Source of the DNA: Castellaniella denitrificans
GTDB lineage: Bacteria > Pseudomonadota > Gammaproteobacteria > Burkholderiales > Burkholderiaceae_B
Direction: 5' to 3'
Assembly: GCF_027214045.1 (NCBI RefSeq)
Contig: NZ_JAPWHE010000011.1
Coordinates: 1 to 64,000, forward strand
DNA length: 64,000 nucleotides
Part shown: piece by piece, positions 44,000 to 55,041 of the stretch
How the letters are laid out: every line of letters starts with the position of its first letter
Numbering within the stretch: the first letter of the stretch is position 1
The notes under the pieces: generated by a model
Database searches by the model: none
What the model saw: only the letters and a program-made list of their open reading frames with translations
What the model was told of the DNA's origin: nothing
Position numbers and translations under genes: made by a program

Positions 44000-46814
44000 A
44001 GACACCCTGAACCTGCCCGAATCCCCCTTCCCCATGCGCGGCGATCTGCCCAAGCGCGAGCCGGGCTGGATCAAGGAATGGGAGGAAAAAGGCTTGTACA
44101 AGCGGCTGCGCGACGCCCGCCGGGGCGAGCCCCTGTTCATCCTGCACGACGGCCCGCCCTACGCCAACGGCAAGATCCACATCGGCCACGCGGTCAACAA
44201 GATCCTCAAGGACATGATCGTCAAGAGCCGCCAGCTCGAAGGCTTCGACGCGGTATACGTGCCGGGCTGGGACTGCCACGGCCTGCCGATCGAGAACGCC
44301 ATCGAAAAACTGCATGGCCGCAATCTGCCGCGCGACGAGATGCAGGCAAAGAGCCGCGCCTTCGCCACCGAGCAGATCGCGCAGCAGATGGTGGATTTCA
44401 AGCGCCTGGGCGTACTGGGCGACTGGGATCACCCCTACAAGACCATGAACCATGCGAACGAGGCGCTGGAACTGCGCGCCTTGAAAAAAGTCATGGAACG
44501 CGGTTTCGTCTATCGCGGCCTCAAACCCGTGTACTGGTGTTTCGACTGCGCCTCGTCGCTGGCCGAGTTCGAAATCGAATACGCCGACAAGAAAAGCCAG
44601 ACGCTGGACGTGATGTTTCCGGCCGCCGACCCCGGGAAACTGGCCGCCGCGTTCAACCTGGACCGGCTCGACAAGGACGCGTTCATCGTCATCTGGACGA
44701 CCACGGCCTGGACCATCCCCGCCAACCAGGCGCTCAACGTCAATCCGGCGCTCGAATACAGCCTGGTCGATACGGAACTCGGCCTGCTCATCGTCGCCTC
44801 GGCGCTGGTCGAGAAATGTCTCGAACGCTGGAAACTGCAAGGCCGGGTCGTCGCCACGACCAGGGGCGAAAAGCTCGACCACATGCCCTTCAGGCATCCG
44901 CTGGCGCACGTGCACAAGGGTTATGACCGCCTCTCTCCCGTGTATCTGGCCGACTACGCCACGGCCGAGGACGGCACGGGGATCGTGCACTCGTCGCCCG
45001 CCTACGGCGTGGACGACTTCAATTCCTGCATGTCCAACGGCCTGGCGTACGAAGGCATCCTCAACCCCGTGCAGGGCCACGGCGTGTACGCGGACGATCT
45101 GCCGCTGTTCGGCGGGCAGCACATCTGGAAAGCCGTGCCCGCCATCCTCGACGCGTTGAAATCCGCGGGCCGCCTGATTGACACCACCACCATCACCCAC
45201 AGCTACCCGCATTGCTGGCGCCACAAGACGCCGGTGATCTACCGCGCCGCCGCGCAGTGGTTCATCCGCATGGACGAGGGCGAGGGCGTGTTCACCGACC
45301 CGGCCCAGAAGCCCGCCAAGACCTTGCGCCAGATCGCCCTCGAAGCCATCGAGCAGACCCGCTTCTACCCAGAGAACGGCAGGGTCCGCCTGCGCGACAT
45401 GATCGCGGGACGCCCCGACTGGTGCATCTCGCGCCAGCGCAGCTGGGGCGTGCCCATTCCCTTCTTCCTGCATGTGGACACGGGCGAACTGCACCCGCGC
45501 ACCATGGAGATCATCGACCAGGCGGCCGACATGATCGAACAGGGCGGCGTGGAGGCCTGGAGCCGCGTGACGGCCGAGGACATCCTGGGCGCCGAAGACG
45601 CCAGGCACTACACCAAGAGCACCGACATCCTGGAAGTCTGGTTCGACTCGGGCTCCACCTTCTGGCACGTGATGCGCGGCTCGCATCCCGCCATGCATCA
45701 CGACAGCGGCCCCGAGGCCGACCTGTACCTCGAAGGCCACGATCAGCACCGGGGCTGGTTCCACAGCTCCCTGCTGCTGGCCTCGGCCATCTTCGGCCGC
45801 GCGCCCTACCGCGGGCTGCTCACCCACGGCTTCACCGTGGACGGCCAGGGCAAAAAGATGAGCAAGTCGCTGGGCAACACGGTGGCGCCGCAGGACGTGA
45901 GCGGCAAGATGGGCGCCGAGATCATCCGCCTGTGGGTGGCATCGACCGACTATTCGGGCGACCTGGGCATCGACGACAAGATCCTGGCGCGCGTGGTGGA
46001 CGGCTACCGCCGCATCCGCAACACGCTGCGCTTCCTGCTGGCCAACACCAGCGATTTCGACGCGGCGACCGACGCCGTGGCCTACGAGGATCTGCTGGAG
46101 ATCGACCGCTACGCCCTGGCGCGCGCGGCCCAGCTCCAAAAAGAGATCCTCGGCCACTACCAGGTCTATGAATTCCACCCCGTGGTCGCCAAGCTGCAAC
46201 TGTTCTGCTCCGAAGATCTGGGCGGCTTTTACCTCGACGTGCTGAAGGACCGCCTCTACACCACGGCCCCCAAGAGCCTGGCGCGCCGCAGCGCCCAGAC
46301 CGCGCTGCACCAGATCACCCACGCGCTGCTGCGCTGGATGGCCCCGTTCCTGTCGTTCACGGCCGAGGAAGCCTGGAAAGTCTTCGGCTCCGGCGACAGC
46401 ATCTTCCTGGAAACCTTCACCACCCTGCCCGAGGGCGACGAGGCGCTGCGAGCCAAATGGACGCGCATCCGCGAAATCCGCGACCAGGTCAACAAGGACA
46501 TCGAGGCCGTGCGCGCCGAAGGCAAGGTCGGCGCCTCGCTGCAGGCCGAAGTGACCGTCTCGGCCCAGGCCGAAGACCTGGCCTTGCTGCAATCGCTGGA
46601 AGACGACCTGAAGTTCGTCTTCATCACTTCGGCGGCCCGTGCCGTAGCGGGCGATGGCGACCTGGGGGTCGAGGTGCGGGCCACGACACACGAAAAATGC
46701 GGCCGCTGCTGGCATCACCGCGCCGATGTGGGCCGGGATCCGGCGCATCCGGAACTGTGCGGCCGCTGCGTGGACAACCTGTACGGCGATGGCGAAGCCC
46801 GAGCCCATGCCTGA
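43989..46814 (+). CDS. ileS: Isoleucyl-tRNA synthetase
   Basis: This 941-residue class I synthetase charges tRNA-Ile and edits valine. The HIGH motif is [22 protein letters not shown] is [13 protein letters not shown], and the editing domain lies between them ([15 protein letters not shown]). A C-terminal zinc knuckle is visible as [12 protein letters not shown] and [13 protein letters not shown] 43989 begins [20 protein letters not shown], the conserved family start. It overlaps ribF upstream and lspA downstream. Confidence 0.98.
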   Translation: MDYRDTLNLPESPFPMRGDLPKREPGWIKEWEEKGLYKRLRDARRGEPLFILHDGPPYANGKIHIGHAVNKILKDMIVKSRQLEGFDAVYVPGWDCHGLPIENAIEKLHGRNLPRDEMQAKSRAFATEQIAQQMVDFKRLGVLGDWDHPYKTMNHANEALELRALKKVMERGFVYRGLKPVYWCFDCASSLAEFEIEYADKKSQTLDVMFPAADPGKLAAAFNLDRLDKDAFIVIWTTTAWTIPANQALNVNPALEYSLVDTELGLLIVASALVEKCLERWKLQGRVVATTRGEKLDHMPFRHPLAHVHKGYDRLSPVYLADYATAEDGTGIVHSSPAYGVDDFNSCMSNGLAYEGILNPVQGHGVYADDLPLFGGQHIWKAVPAILDALKSAGRLIDTTTITHSYPHCWRHKTPVIYRAAAQWFIRMDEGEGVFTDPAQKPAKTLRQIALEAIEQTRFYPENGRVRLRDMIAGRPDWCISRQRSWGVPIPFFLHVDTGELHPRTMEIIDQAADMIEQGGVEAWSRVTAEDILGAEDARHYTKSTDILEVWFDSGSTFWHVMRGSHPAMHHDSGPEADLYLEGHDQHRGWFHSSLLLASAIFGRAPYRGLLTHGFTVDGQGKKMSKSLGNTVAPQDVSGKMGAEIIRLWVASTDYSGDLGIDDKILARVVDGYRRIRNTLRFLLANTSDFDAATDAVAYEDLLEIDRYALARAAQLQKEILGHYQVYEFHPVVAKLQLFCSEDLGGFYLDVLKDRLYTTAPKSLARRSAQTALHQITHALLRWMAPFLSFTAEEAWKVFGSGDSIFLETFTTLPEGDEALRAKWTRIREIRDQVNKDIEAVRAEGKVGASLQAEVTVSAQAEDLALLQSLEDDLKFVFITSAARAVAGDGDLGVEVRATTHEKCGRCWHHRADVGRDPAHPELCGRCVDNLYGDGEARAHA

Positions 46815-47334
46815 TCCGGCCGCACATCCGCCGGACGGGCGGCGACCGGCCCGCCTGCGACCACTCGCCGGCTGGCTGGCCTGGGCGGCGGTACTGGTCC
46901 TGCTGGACCAGCTCACCAAGGCATGGATCTCGGGCACGCTGGACTATGCGCGACGCATTCCCGTGCTGCCCTTCTTCGACCTGACGCTGCTGCACAACAC
47001 CGGCGCGGCATTCAGCTTCCTGGCCGATGGGGGCGGTGCCCAGCGCTGGCTGTTCACCGGCATCGCCGCGGCGGCGGCCGTTCTGATCCTGCGCTGGCTG
47101 TACACTCACCCAACCGAGCGCCTGCTGTGCGCGGCCCTGGCGAGCATTCTGGGCGGCGCCCTGGGCAACGCCATCGACCGCCTGCTGCACGGACACGTCG
47201 TGGACTTCCTGCTGTTCTACTGGCGCGACTGGTACTTCCCTGCCTTCAACCTGGCCGACGTGGCCATCACCTGCGGGGCCGCGCTGCTGATCCTGGACGA
47301 AATCCTGCGCGCCCGCCGCGCGCGCCCATCCTGA
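46807..47334 (+). CDS. lspA: Lipoprotein signal peptidase
   Basis: LspA cleaves prolipoprotein signal peptides before the lipidated cysteine in the inner membrane. The 175-residue protein has four helices and the aspartate-protease signatures [28 protein letters not shown] and [11 protein letters not shown], the last two holding the catalytic aspartates. Its ATG lies within the last eight bases of ileS. Lipoprotein substrates such as PqiC and the efflux channel are encoded in this window. Confidence 0.96.
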   Translation: MPDPAAHPPDGRRPARLRPLAGWLAWAAVLVLLDQLTKAWISGTLDYARRIPVLPFFDLTLLHNTGAAFSFLADGGGAQRWLFTGIAAAAAVLILRWLYTHPTERLLCAALASILGGALGNAIDRLLHGHVVDFLLFYWRDWYFPAFNLADVAITCGAALLILDEILRARRARPS

Positions 47335-47344
47335 AGGAGGCCCC

Positions 47345-48538
47345 ATGGACCTGTCTGGCAAACGCATCATCCTGGGGCTCACGGGCGGCATCGCCTGCTA
47401 CAAATCGGCCGAACTGCTGCGCCGCATGCAGGACGAGGGCGCCACCGCGGACGTGGTGATGACCGAGGCCGCCACCCGCTTCATCACGCCGGCCACGATG
47501 CAGGCCCTGTCCGGCCGCCCCGTCTGGGTGGACGCCTGGGACGCCCGCATGGACAACCGCATGGCGCACATCAATCTGACGCGCGGCGCTGACGCAGTCC
47601 TGGTGGCGCCCGCCAGCACCGATTTCCTGGCCCGCGCCGCGCATGGCCTGGCCGACGATCTGCTGACCACCCTGTGCGTGGCGCGCGGCACGGTCCCGCT
47701 GCTGGTCGCGCCGGCCATGAACCACGAAATGTGGACCCATCCCGCCACCCAACGAAACGCAGCGCAGTTGCGCGACGATGGCGTGACGCTGATCGGTCCG
47801 GGCGCCGGTCCCCAGGCCTGCGGCGAGACCGGCTCGGGCCGCATGATGGAACCCGACCAGATCCTGCGCGCCCTGATCGCCTTCTTCCAGCCCAAGTCGC
47901 TGGCAGGCCGCCGCGTGCTGCTGACGGCCGGCCCCACCAGCGAGACCATCGATCCGGTACGGGTGCTGACGAACCGCTCATCCGGCCGCATGGGCTATGC
48001 CCTGGCCCGGGCGGCGGCGGAAGCCGGAGCCCACGTGACCCTGGTGTCCGGCCCGACCGCACTGCCCTGCCCGGACGGTGTCGAACGCATCGCCGTGCGC
48101 GGTGCCGCCGACATGCACGCCGCCGTGATGGCGCGGGCTGGCAAGGCCGACCTGTTCATCGCCGTCGCGGCCGTGGCCGATTGGGGCATCGCCAATCCTT
48201 CGGACGTCAAGCTCAAGAAACAGCCCGGCGGCCAGCCGCCACGGCTGGACTTCGTTCAGAACCCCGACATCCTGGCCGAAGTCGCCGCCCTGCCCGACGG
48301 CCCCTGGTGCGTGGGCTTCGCCGCCGAGACCGACCACCTGGCCGAACACGCCCAGGCCAAGCGCGCCCGCAAGGGCGTCCCCGTCATTGTCGGCAATCTG
48401 GCCCAGGACGCCATGGACACGGAAGACACCGAACTGGTGATCTTCGACGAGGCCGGCGCCCATCCTCTGGCCCGTCAGTCCAAGCTGCTGGCCGCCCGGC
48501 AACTGATCGCCTGGATCGCCGGGCATCTGCCCCGCTGA
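47345..48538 (+). CDS. coaBC: Bifunctional phosphopantothenoylcysteine decarboxylase/synthase
   Basis: CoaBC catalyses two steps of coenzyme A synthesis: CTP-dependent joining of cysteine to phosphopantothenate and FMN-dependent decarboxylation. The N-terminal flavoprotein domain of this 397-residue protein shows GLTGGIACYKSAELLRRMQD, MAHINLTRGADAVLVAPAS and VAPAMNHEMW. The C-terminal synthase shows LLTAGPTSETIDPVRVLTN. GAAGGAGG precedes the ATG, and it follows lspA by 10 bp. Confidence 0.97.
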   Translation: MDLSGKRIILGLTGGIACYKSAELLRRMQDEGATADVVMTEAATRFITPATMQALSGRPVWVDAWDARMDNRMAHINLTRGADAVLVAPASTDFLARAAHGLADDLLTTLCVARGTVPLLVAPAMNHEMWTHPATQRNAAQLRDDGVTLIGPGAGPQACGETGSGRMMEPDQILRALIAFFQPKSLAGRRVLLTAGPTSETIDPVRVLTNRSSGRMGYALARAAAEAGAHVTLVSGPTALPCPDGVERIAVRGAADMHAAVMARAGKADLFIAVAAVADWGIANPSDVKLKKQPGGQPPRLDFVQNPDILAEVAALPDGPWCVGFAAETDHLAEHAQAKRARKGVPVIVGNLAQDAMDTEDTELVIFDEAGAHPLARQSKLLAARQLIAWIAGHLPR

Positions 48539-48610
48539 CTCCCCGACCCACCGCAAACGCGCGCCGCCGGGGCCGCGCGACATCTCTTTTCACCACGGAT
48601 CCTCATCATC

Positions 48611-49078
48611 ATGCAACGACGACTCATCCAGGCCCGTATCGTCAACCCCCTGCTGGGCACGGACGCGATCCCCCTGCCCGACTACGCCACAGGCGGCTCC
48701 GCCGCCCTGGATCTGCGCGCCTGCCTTGAAGCACCGCAGGCACTGGCTCCCGGCGCGCGCCTGCCTGTGCCGACCGGCCTGGCCTTGAATATGATGGATC
48801 CCGGCCTGGTGGCGATCGTGGCCTCGCGCTCGGGCCTGTCACTCAAGCATGGGATCCGCGTCGCCCAGGGCATTGGCGTCATCGACGCCGACTATCATGG
48901 CGAAATCAAGGTTCTGCTGACAAACGACAGCGACACGCCCTACGACATCCAGCCGGGCGAACGCATCGCCCAACTGCTGTTCCAGCCGGTCGTGCAGGTC
49001 GGGCTGCACGTGGTCGAAGCCTTTGCCACGGCCACCGAACGCGGCGAAGGCGGCTTCGGCAGTACCGGCCGCCATTGA
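48611..49078 (+). CDS. dut: dUTP diphosphatase
   Basis: Dut hydrolyses dUTP to dUMP, keeping uracil out of DNA and supplying the thymidylate precursor. The 155-residue trimer-type protein shows the five motifs: [48 protein letters not shown], and the glycine-rich C-terminus [13 protein letters not shown]. The coaBC-dut pairing is common in Proteobacteria. A long gene-free region follows. Confidence 0.97.
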   Translation: MQRRLIQARIVNPLLGTDAIPLPDYATGGSAALDLRACLEAPQALAPGARLPVPTGLALNMMDPGLVAIVASRSGLSLKHGIRVAQGIGVIDADYHGEIKVLLTNDSDTPYDIQPGERIAQLLFQPVVQVGLHVVEAFATATERGEGGFGSTGRH

Positions 49079-49707
49079 ATCCCATGACGCGCATCCGGAT
49101 ATTCCCCGTTGAATGCCCGACTGCCCATCCTGAGCGGACTTTTATATCGGGGTTTATACCAATATTCCATAGGGCAAGCCATGTTTCGATTCGACTTTGG
49201 CACCCGGTAAAAAATCGGACCGGCGGATCCGGCATTCAGCCAAAAACCATTCGAAAATTTCCCCAATAAGAAATAATCTCTTTTTTTCAATGCGTTGAAA
49301 TCACTTTCCTGACAGTGCCTCATCGCTTTGCAGTCAGGGTTTATCCCAGTTTTTACAAAAAATATTATCAATATATTATGTAATCAGTCCAGAATGGCTG
49401 AATCCGATTGAATATTCCAAGGCGTTCATCTAGGCAATATCCCTGGTTGCACTCGCGGATTTCAGATGGTTATACTTCGCCCGTCTTTCAGGTTGCTCCT
49501 TTTCTCCCCAGCGAAGGTTTACCTGATTGACGGGGTTAATCAGAACACCTCGCGCGATTCCGCCGATTTCATCGACGGCAGGATCCGGGAGGACCAGGCC
49601 CTCTTTCCATCGAGACAAGGGAATCCCCCGGAAAGAGGCCATTTGCATCGTACGCGCTCTACCCGACCCATCACGCGATTGGATCCGTCACAAAGGAGAA
49701 TCCAGAC
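49079..49707 (+). promoter_or_regulatory. 629-bp gene-free region and leader of the liv operon
   Basis: This is the largest gap in the window and is visibly AT-rich in its first half (TTTTTACAAAAAATATTATC near 49350). No ORF with plausible coding character was found on either strand. Noted inside it: the 12-mer ATATTCCAAGGC (49412-49423), a short inverted repeat CTGATT/AATCAG (49523-49543) and a longer stem-loop (49597-49640). The last 200 bases are GC-rich and probably transcribed leader. A regulatory RNA or an unrecognised small gene cannot be excluded. Confidence 0.5.
49597..49640 (+). other. Stem-loop in the livK leader
   Basis: GGCCCTCTTTCC pairs with GGAAAGAGGCC (one bulged C) over a 21-base loop, ending 67 bases before the livK start codon. 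There is no T-run after it, so it is not an ordinary terminator; it may affect mRNA stability or expression. Confidence 0.4.
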
Positions 49708-50850
49708 ATGAGCAGGCTGACCAAACTTTCCACCCTCACCGCAGCGATCCTGCTGGCGACCGGCGCCGGGACGGCGATGGCCGCCGACGGCCCGATCAAG
49801 ATCGGCGTGCAAGCCCCCATCACCGGCGAATACGCCGCCGAGGGCCAGGGCATCGAGAACGGTGTGCAACTGCTGGTCAAACAGCAGAATGCGGCGGGCG
49901 GCCTGCTGGGCCGTCAGATCCAGGTGATCGTGTGCGACGACGAAGGCAAGGCCTCGCAGGCCGCCATCTGCGGTCGCAAACTGGTGAACGAAGGCGTGAC
50001 CGCGGTGATCGGCACCTACACCAGTGGCGCCGCCCTGGCCGCCGCTCCGATCTATTCCGCCGCCAACGTCATCCAGACCTCCGACGGCACCAGCGACGAG
50101 CTGACCCAGCGCGGCTGGAAGACCTTCTTCCGCAACGCGCCGCCCAACAGCGACGAAGCCATCTTCGCCGCCAACTACATGGTCAACGTCAAGAAGTATC
50201 AGCGCATCGCGGTGCTGAGCGACCACTCCAGTTACGCCACCGGTCTGGCCCAGAGCGTCAAAAAAGCGGTCCAGGACCAGAAAGGCAACCTCGTGGCCGA
50301 CGACTTCATCAACGCCGGCACGCAAGACTACAGCGCCGTGCTGACCAAGCTGAAATCCAAGAACCCGGACGCCCTGTTCTTCTCGGGCTACTACACCGAC
50401 GGCGGCCTGATCCGCGCGCAGATGAAACAGCTCGGCATGAACGCGGCCTTCATCGGCGGCGACGCCAACCAGAACGCGGCCTTCGCCAAGATCGCCGGCA
50501 ATGCGGCCCAGGGCGCCATCATCGTCAACGTCCCCGCCCCGGAAAACCTGCCCTACCCGGAAGCCAAAAAATTCCTGGCCGACTACACCCAGGCATTCGG
50601 CTCGGCGCCTCCCAGCATCTACACCTTCACCAACGCCGACGGCCTGCGCGCGGTCTTCGCCGCCATCGAGGCCACCAAGAGCGTGGACACCTCCAAGCTC
50701 ATCCCCTGGCTGCATGGCATGAAGCAACCCTTCCCCGGCCTGACCGGCCCCTTCAACTGGGATGACAAGGGCGAACGCATCGGCAGCCCGATGTCCGCCT
50801 TCGAAGTCCAGGCCGACGGCAGCTACAAGACCGTCTATCCGACGAACTGA
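49708..50850 (+). CDS. livK: Branched-chain amino acid ABC importer, binding protein
   Basis: This 380-residue periplasmic protein captures leucine, isoleucine, valine or related compounds. A Sec signal peptide (LTAAILLATGAGTAMAADGP) is followed by the type I binding-protein fold (IKIGVQAPITGEYAAEGQGI; QVIVCDDEGKASQAAICGRK). AAAGGAG is well placed before ATG 49708. It heads livKHMGF; a GC-rich hairpin separates it from livH. The exact ligand could be another amino acid or a short amide. Confidence 0.93.
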   Translation: MSRLTKLSTLTAAILLATGAGTAMAADGPIKIGVQAPITGEYAAEGQGIENGVQLLVKQQNAAGGLLGRQIQVIVCDDEGKASQAAICGRKLVNEGVTAVIGTYTSGAALAAAPIYSAANVIQTSDGTSDELTQRGWKTFFRNAPPNSDEAIFAANYMVNVKKYQRIAVLSDHSSYATGLAQSVKKAVQDQKGNLVADDFINAGTQDYSAVLTKLKSKNPDALFFSGYYTDGGLIRAQMKQLGMNAAFIGGDANQNAAFAKIAGNAAQGAIIVNVPAPENLPYPEAKKFLADYTQAFGSAPPSIYTFTNADGLRAVFAAIEATKSVDTSKLIPWLHGMKQPFPGLTGPFNWDDKGERIGSPMSAFEVQADGSYKTVYPTN

Positions 50851-50867
50851 GCCCGCCGTCCCTGACA

Positions 50868-50891
50868 GCGCCCGCGCCTCCGGCCGGGCGC
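50868..50891 (+). other. Intercistronic hairpin between livK and livH
   Basis: GCGCCCG (50868-50874) and CGGGCGC (50885-50891) form a 7-bp stem with a 10-base loop in the 111-bp gap after livK. Such structures often protect the binding-protein part of an ABC operon mRNA and lower expression of the membrane genes; that role is inferred. Confidence 0.4.
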
Positions 50892-50961
50892 CGTCCTTTA
50901 CGCAGCGCCCGGCTTCGAACGGCGCGCCCGCCGCGAAGCGGCTCTCTCTGGAAACCGATCG

Positions 50962-51864
<903 letters not shown>

Positions 51865-51867
51865 CCC

Positions 51868-52836
51868 ATGGACAAAAACATGAACCAAGCCTCCAGGGCC
51901 ACTTCCACAGGCACGACCCGCGCATTGCGCCTGGCCGGCCCCGCGCTGTGGATCCTGGGCCTGCTGATCCCGCAGTTGCTGTCGCCCGCATGGATCACCA
52001 TCGGCGGCATCTTCGCCATCTACGCCATCGTCGCCCTGTCCCAGGACATCGTCCTTGGCCGGGCTGGAATGTACGACATGGGCCACGCGGTCTTCTTCGG
52101 CATCGGTGCCTATACCTGCGCGATCCTGTCGCTGTCCTTCAACTGGCCCGTCCTCTGGACCATCCCGGTGGCGATCGTGCTGGCCGCGGCTCTGGGCGCC
52201 ATTCTGTCGGCGCCCATCGTCAAGCTGCGCGGCGACTACCTGCTGGTGGTCACGATCGGTTTCAACGCTATTTTCGTGCTGGCCATGCAGAACAATCTGT
52301 TCGGCCTGACCGGCGGCGCCGACGGGCTGTTCGGCGTCGGCGGTCCGACGCTCTTCGGGCAGATGTTCGGCACCCAGAGCGACCTGTTCTATCTGAACTG
52401 GGTCGTCCTGGCCGTGGTGCTGTGGCTGATGGGCAACCTGGACCGCTCTTCCCTGGGACGCACGTTCCGCTACATCAAGCACGATGAACTGGCGGCCACC
52501 ACCCTGGGGGTCAACGCCCGCAACTACAAGGTCGCCGCCTTCGCCCTGGCGGCCGGCATCGCCGGGCTGGCCGGCACGCTGTTCGCCATGCAGCTATCGG
52601 CCGTCAGCCCGGGCTCATTCCGCTTCACCGATTCGGTGGTGCTCTTCGCCATCGTGCTGGTTGGCGGCCAGGCCTCCGTGCCCGGCGTGCTGCTGGGTAC
52701 CGCCATGATGTTCGTGGTGCCGCAGATCTTCACCGAATTCGCCCAATACCGCTATCTGGCCTTCGGCGTGGCGATGATCCTCGTCATGATCCTGCGTCCG
52801 CAAGGCATCTGGCCGGCTCGCAAGGGGATCATATGA
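51868..52836 (+). CDS. livM: Branched-chain amino acid ABC permease LivM
   Basis: This 322-residue permease shows LivM features: [20 protein letters not shown] and [16 protein letters not shown], and a cytoplasmic coupling loop [20 protein letters not shown]. It partners LivH. Its stop overlaps the livG start by four bases (ATGA), so translation is coupled. Confidence 0.95.
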   Translation: MDKNMNQASRATSTGTTRALRLAGPALWILGLLIPQLLSPAWITIGGIFAIYAIVALSQDIVLGRAGMYDMGHAVFFGIGAYTCAILSLSFNWPVLWTIPVAIVLAAALGAILSAPIVKLRGDYLLVVTIGFNAIFVLAMQNNLFGLTGGADGLFGVGGPTLFGQMFGTQSDLFYLNWVVLAVVLWLMGNLDRSSLGRTFRYIKHDELAATTLGVNARNYKVAAFALAAGIAGLAGTLFAMQLSAVSPGSFRFTDSVVLFAIVLVGGQASVPGVLLGTAMMFVVPQIFTEFAQYRYLAFGVAMILVMILRPQGIWPARKGII

Positions 52837-53687
52837 ACACAGCCGTTTCCAGCCCGCCGTCCGCCGACGCCGGGTCCGACATCCTTCTCGAACTCGACGG
52901 CATCGGCATCAGCTTCGGCGGCCTGCGCGCGGTCGACAACCTCAGCTTCAAGGTCCGGCGAGGCGAAATCGTCGGCCTGATCGGCCCCAACGGCGCCGGC
53001 AAGACCACGGTGTTCAACATGATCACCGGGGTCTACCGGCCCACCGACGGCCATATCCGCTGGCATGGCCGCGAGATCACCGGTCTCGCGCCGCATCGCA
53101 TCGCCGAAGCCGGCATCCGCCGCACCTTCCAGACCATCCGCCTGTTCCAGGACATGACGGTGCTGGAAAACGTGATCGCCGGCCAGCACCTGCGAATGCG
53201 CCAGTCCTGGTGGCAAGGCCTGTTGAATACGCCCGCCCAACGCCGCGAAGAACGCGAGCTGGTCGAACGCGCCATGACGGTGCTGGGCCAGCTTGACCTG
53301 ACCGACGTGGCCCACGAGATCGCCACGTCACTGCCCTACGGCGCCCAGCGCCGCGTCGAGATGGCCCGCACGCTGGTCGCCGATCCCGAGCTCATCATTC
53401 TGGACGAACCGGCCGCCGGCTTGAACGAACAGGAGTCGGCCGGCCTGAACGAGACCATCCGGGCCATCCGCGACGCCGGCGTCACCGTGATCCTGGTCGA
53501 ACACGACATGAGCGTGGTGATGAACGTCACCGACAATATCGTCGTGATCAACTTCGGCAAGAAGATCGCCGAGGGCAAGCCCGCCGAAATCCGCAGCAAT
53601 CCGCTCGTCATCGAGGCCTATCTGGGTCAGGACGACGATGAGGACGATCCGCTGATGAACGCCGCACAAGACCAGGTGAACGCATGA
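52833..53687 (+). CDS. livG: Branched-chain amino acid ABC ATPase LivG
   Basis: This 284-residue ATPase has Walker [17 protein letters not shown], the LivG-type insert around [20 protein letters not shown], signature [16 protein letters not shown] and Walker [16 protein letters not shown]. The final 25 or so residues are acidic ([16 protein letters not shown]). It forms a heterodimer with LivF. Starts and stops overlap livM and livF. Confidence 0.96.
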   Translation: MNTAVSSPPSADAGSDILLELDGIGISFGGLRAVDNLSFKVRRGEIVGLIGPNGAGKTTVFNMITGVYRPTDGHIRWHGREITGLAPHRIAEAGIRRTFQTIRLFQDMTVLENVIAGQHLRMRQSWWQGLLNTPAQRREERELVERAMTVLGQLDLTDVAHEIATSLPYGAQRRVEMARTLVADPELIILDEPAAGLNEQESAGLNETIRAIRDAGVTVILVEHDMSVVMNVTDNIVVINFGKKIAEGKPAEIRSNPLVIEAYLGQDDDEDDPLMNAAQDQVNA

Positions 53688-54397
53688 CCGCTCCTCTGCT
53701 CCAGATCGAAGACCTGCGCGTCAGCTACGGTCACATCCAGGCCCTCAAGGGCATTTCCCTGCATGTTCAGGAAAAAGAGGTCGTGGCCATCCTGGGAGCC
53801 AACGGCGCCGGCAAGACCACGCTGATGCGCACGCTCAGCGGCCTGATCACGCCGCAATCGGGCAAGATCACTTTCGCCGGGCACGATACCACCCGCATGG
53901 GAGCCGATCGCATCGTGCGCCTGGGTATCGGCCAATCCCCCGAAGGCCGCCGCGTATTCGGCACTCTGTCCGTAGCGGAAAACCTGCGCATGGGCGGCTT
54001 CACGCGCCCGACCGCCGAGATCGATGAAAGCTGTGAACACGTCTACAGGATCTTTCCGCGCCTGCACGAACGCCGCGACCAGCTCGCCGGTACGCTGTCG
54101 GGCGGCGAACAGCAGATGCTGGCCATCGGCCGCGCCCTGGTGACCAAACCGCGCCTGCTGCTGCTGGACGAGCCCAGCCTGGGTCTGGCCCCGATCATCG
54201 TGCGCAATATCTTCCAGGTGCTGCGCGAAGTGCGTGATACCGGCGTCACGATCCTGATCGTGGAACAGAACGCCCGCATGGCGCTGAAACTGGCCGACCG
54301 CGGCTACGTGCTGGAGGTCGGCAAGCTGTCGCATGAGGGCTCCTCGCGCGAGCTGCTGTCCTCGCCGGAGATCCAGGCCGCGTATCTGGGGCATTGA
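53684..54397 (+). CDS. livF: Branched-chain amino acid ABC ATPase LivF
   Basis: This 237-residue ATPase has Walker A GANGAGKTTLMRTLSG, signature GTLSGGEQQMLAIGRALV and Walker B RLLLLDEPSLGLAPI, all standard for LivF. It ends the liv operon; a strong terminator lies 52 bp beyond the stop. Confidence 0.96.
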   Translation: MTAPLLQIEDLRVSYGHIQALKGISLHVQEKEVVAILGANGAGKTTLMRTLSGLITPQSGKITFAGHDTTRMGADRIVRLGIGQSPEGRRVFGTLSVAENLRMGGFTRPTAEIDESCEHVYRIFPRLHERRDQLAGTLSGGEQQMLAIGRALVTKPRLLLLDEPSLGLAPIIVRNIFQVLREVRDTGVTILIVEQNARMALKLADRGYVLEVGKLSHEGSSRELLSSPEIQAAYLGH

Positions 54398-54448
54398 GCC
54401 CGAGGGACGGGGCCTGGCGACAGGCCTTGTCCGCCCCGCAATGCCACC

Positions 54449-54476
54449 GGACGGCCCAGCGGGGCCGTCCTTTTTT
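54449..54476 (+). terminator. Terminator of the liv operon
   Basis: GGACGGCCC pairs with GGGCCGTCC around an AGCG loop and is followed at once by six T residues: a textbook intrinsic terminator. Confidence 0.92.
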
Positions 54477-54546
54477 CCGCGGTGTTCGGGTTAAGCTATG
54501 GGCTTGACGTTCGAATCCCACCGCTCAATCACATAGGAAAACCCTC

Positions 54547-54828
54547 ATGACCCAAGCATCCGCCCGCCACATCCTGGTCGACAACGAAGCACAATGCCTG
54601 AAGCTGAAGGCCGACATCGAAAGCGGCGCCGACTTCGCGGCCATCGCCCGCGAACATTCCAGTTGCCCGTCCAGCCGCGACGGCGGCAACCTGGGCACCT
54701 TCGGTCGCGGCCAGATGGTGCGCGAATTCGACGAGGTCGTCTTCAGCGCACCAGTGGGCGTGGTCCAGGGCCCCGTCCGCACCCAGTTCGGCTACCACCT
54801 GGTGGAAGTAACCGACCGTCAGGACTGA
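54547..54828 (+). CDS. ppiC: Small parvulin-type peptidyl-prolyl isomerase
   Basis: This 93-residue protein is a stand-alone parvulin domain without a signal peptide, like cytoplasmic PpiC of E. coli. It shows ASARHILVDNEAQCLKLKAD at the start, the catalytic-core SSCPSSRDGGNLGTFGRGQM, and the end TQFGYHLVEVTDR. AGGA precedes the ATG. It lies alone between two terminators; substrates are unknown. Confidence 0.93.
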   Translation: MTQASARHILVDNEAQCLKLKADIESGADFAAIAREHSSCPSSRDGGNLGTFGRGQMVREFDEVVFSAPVGVVQGPVRTQFGYHLVEVTDRQD

Positions 54829-54841
54829 GCGGCATCGGTCT

Positions 54842-54885
54842 CCCCACGACAAAAAGGGCTCCTCGGAGCCCTTTTTGTCGTGGGG
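54842..54885. terminator. Long bidirectional terminator downstream of ppiC
   Basis: A 21-bp perfect inverted repeat (CCCCACGACAAAAAGGGCTC plus C and its complement) with only two central bases, containing internal A5 and T5 tracts. It can stop transcription from ppiC. Confidence 0.85.
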
Positions 54886-54899
54886 GACTCGACCAGAGC

Positions 54900-55012
54900 C
54901 CCTCCACCTCGCCGCTTGCAAGCGGCTCGGATTCGACAGGCGAGGAAGCCCAAAGCCGGGGCATCCCTCCACCTCGCCGCTTGCAAGCGGCTCGGATTCG
55001 ACAGGCGAGGAA
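54900..55012. repeat. Two direct copies of a 48-bp palindromic element
   Basis: Bases 54900-54947 and 54965-55012 are identical by inspection (period 65 bp). Each copy starts CCCTCCACCTC, contains the perfect 16-bp palindrome GCCGCTTGCAAGCGGC and ends GACAGGCGAGGAA. The layout of short palindromic units repeated between convergent genes is like REP/BIME elements. The second copy's end forms the left arm of the hairpin at 55000-55041. Confidence 0.85.
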
Positions 55013-55041
55013 CAGTCCGCAGGGACTGTTCCTCGCCTGTC
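55000..55041 (-). terminator. Hairpin directly abutting the putA stop codon
   Basis: GACAGGCGAGGAACAGTCC pairs with its exact complement (19 bp, 4-base loop GCAG). It ends one base before the putA TGA at 55042. No T-run follows on the minus strand. It is built from the end of the repeated element, and probably ends or protects the putA mRNA. Confidence 0.7.

Noticed and set aside
43803-46937. 1044-residue open frame antisense to ileS
   Set aside because: It mirrors the codon pattern of ileS and has no domain signal; ileS on the plus strand has all class I synthetase motifs.
49430-49648. 72-residue minus-strand open frame in the liv leader
   Set aside because: No ribosome-binding site, no recognisable similarity, and it spans the stem-loop and dyad region; I see no evidence that it is coding.
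54900-55012. CRISPR array
   Set aside because: Only two copies of the repeat exist, each with an internal palindrome, and the single 17-bp gap between them is too short for a spacer; no cas gene is near.
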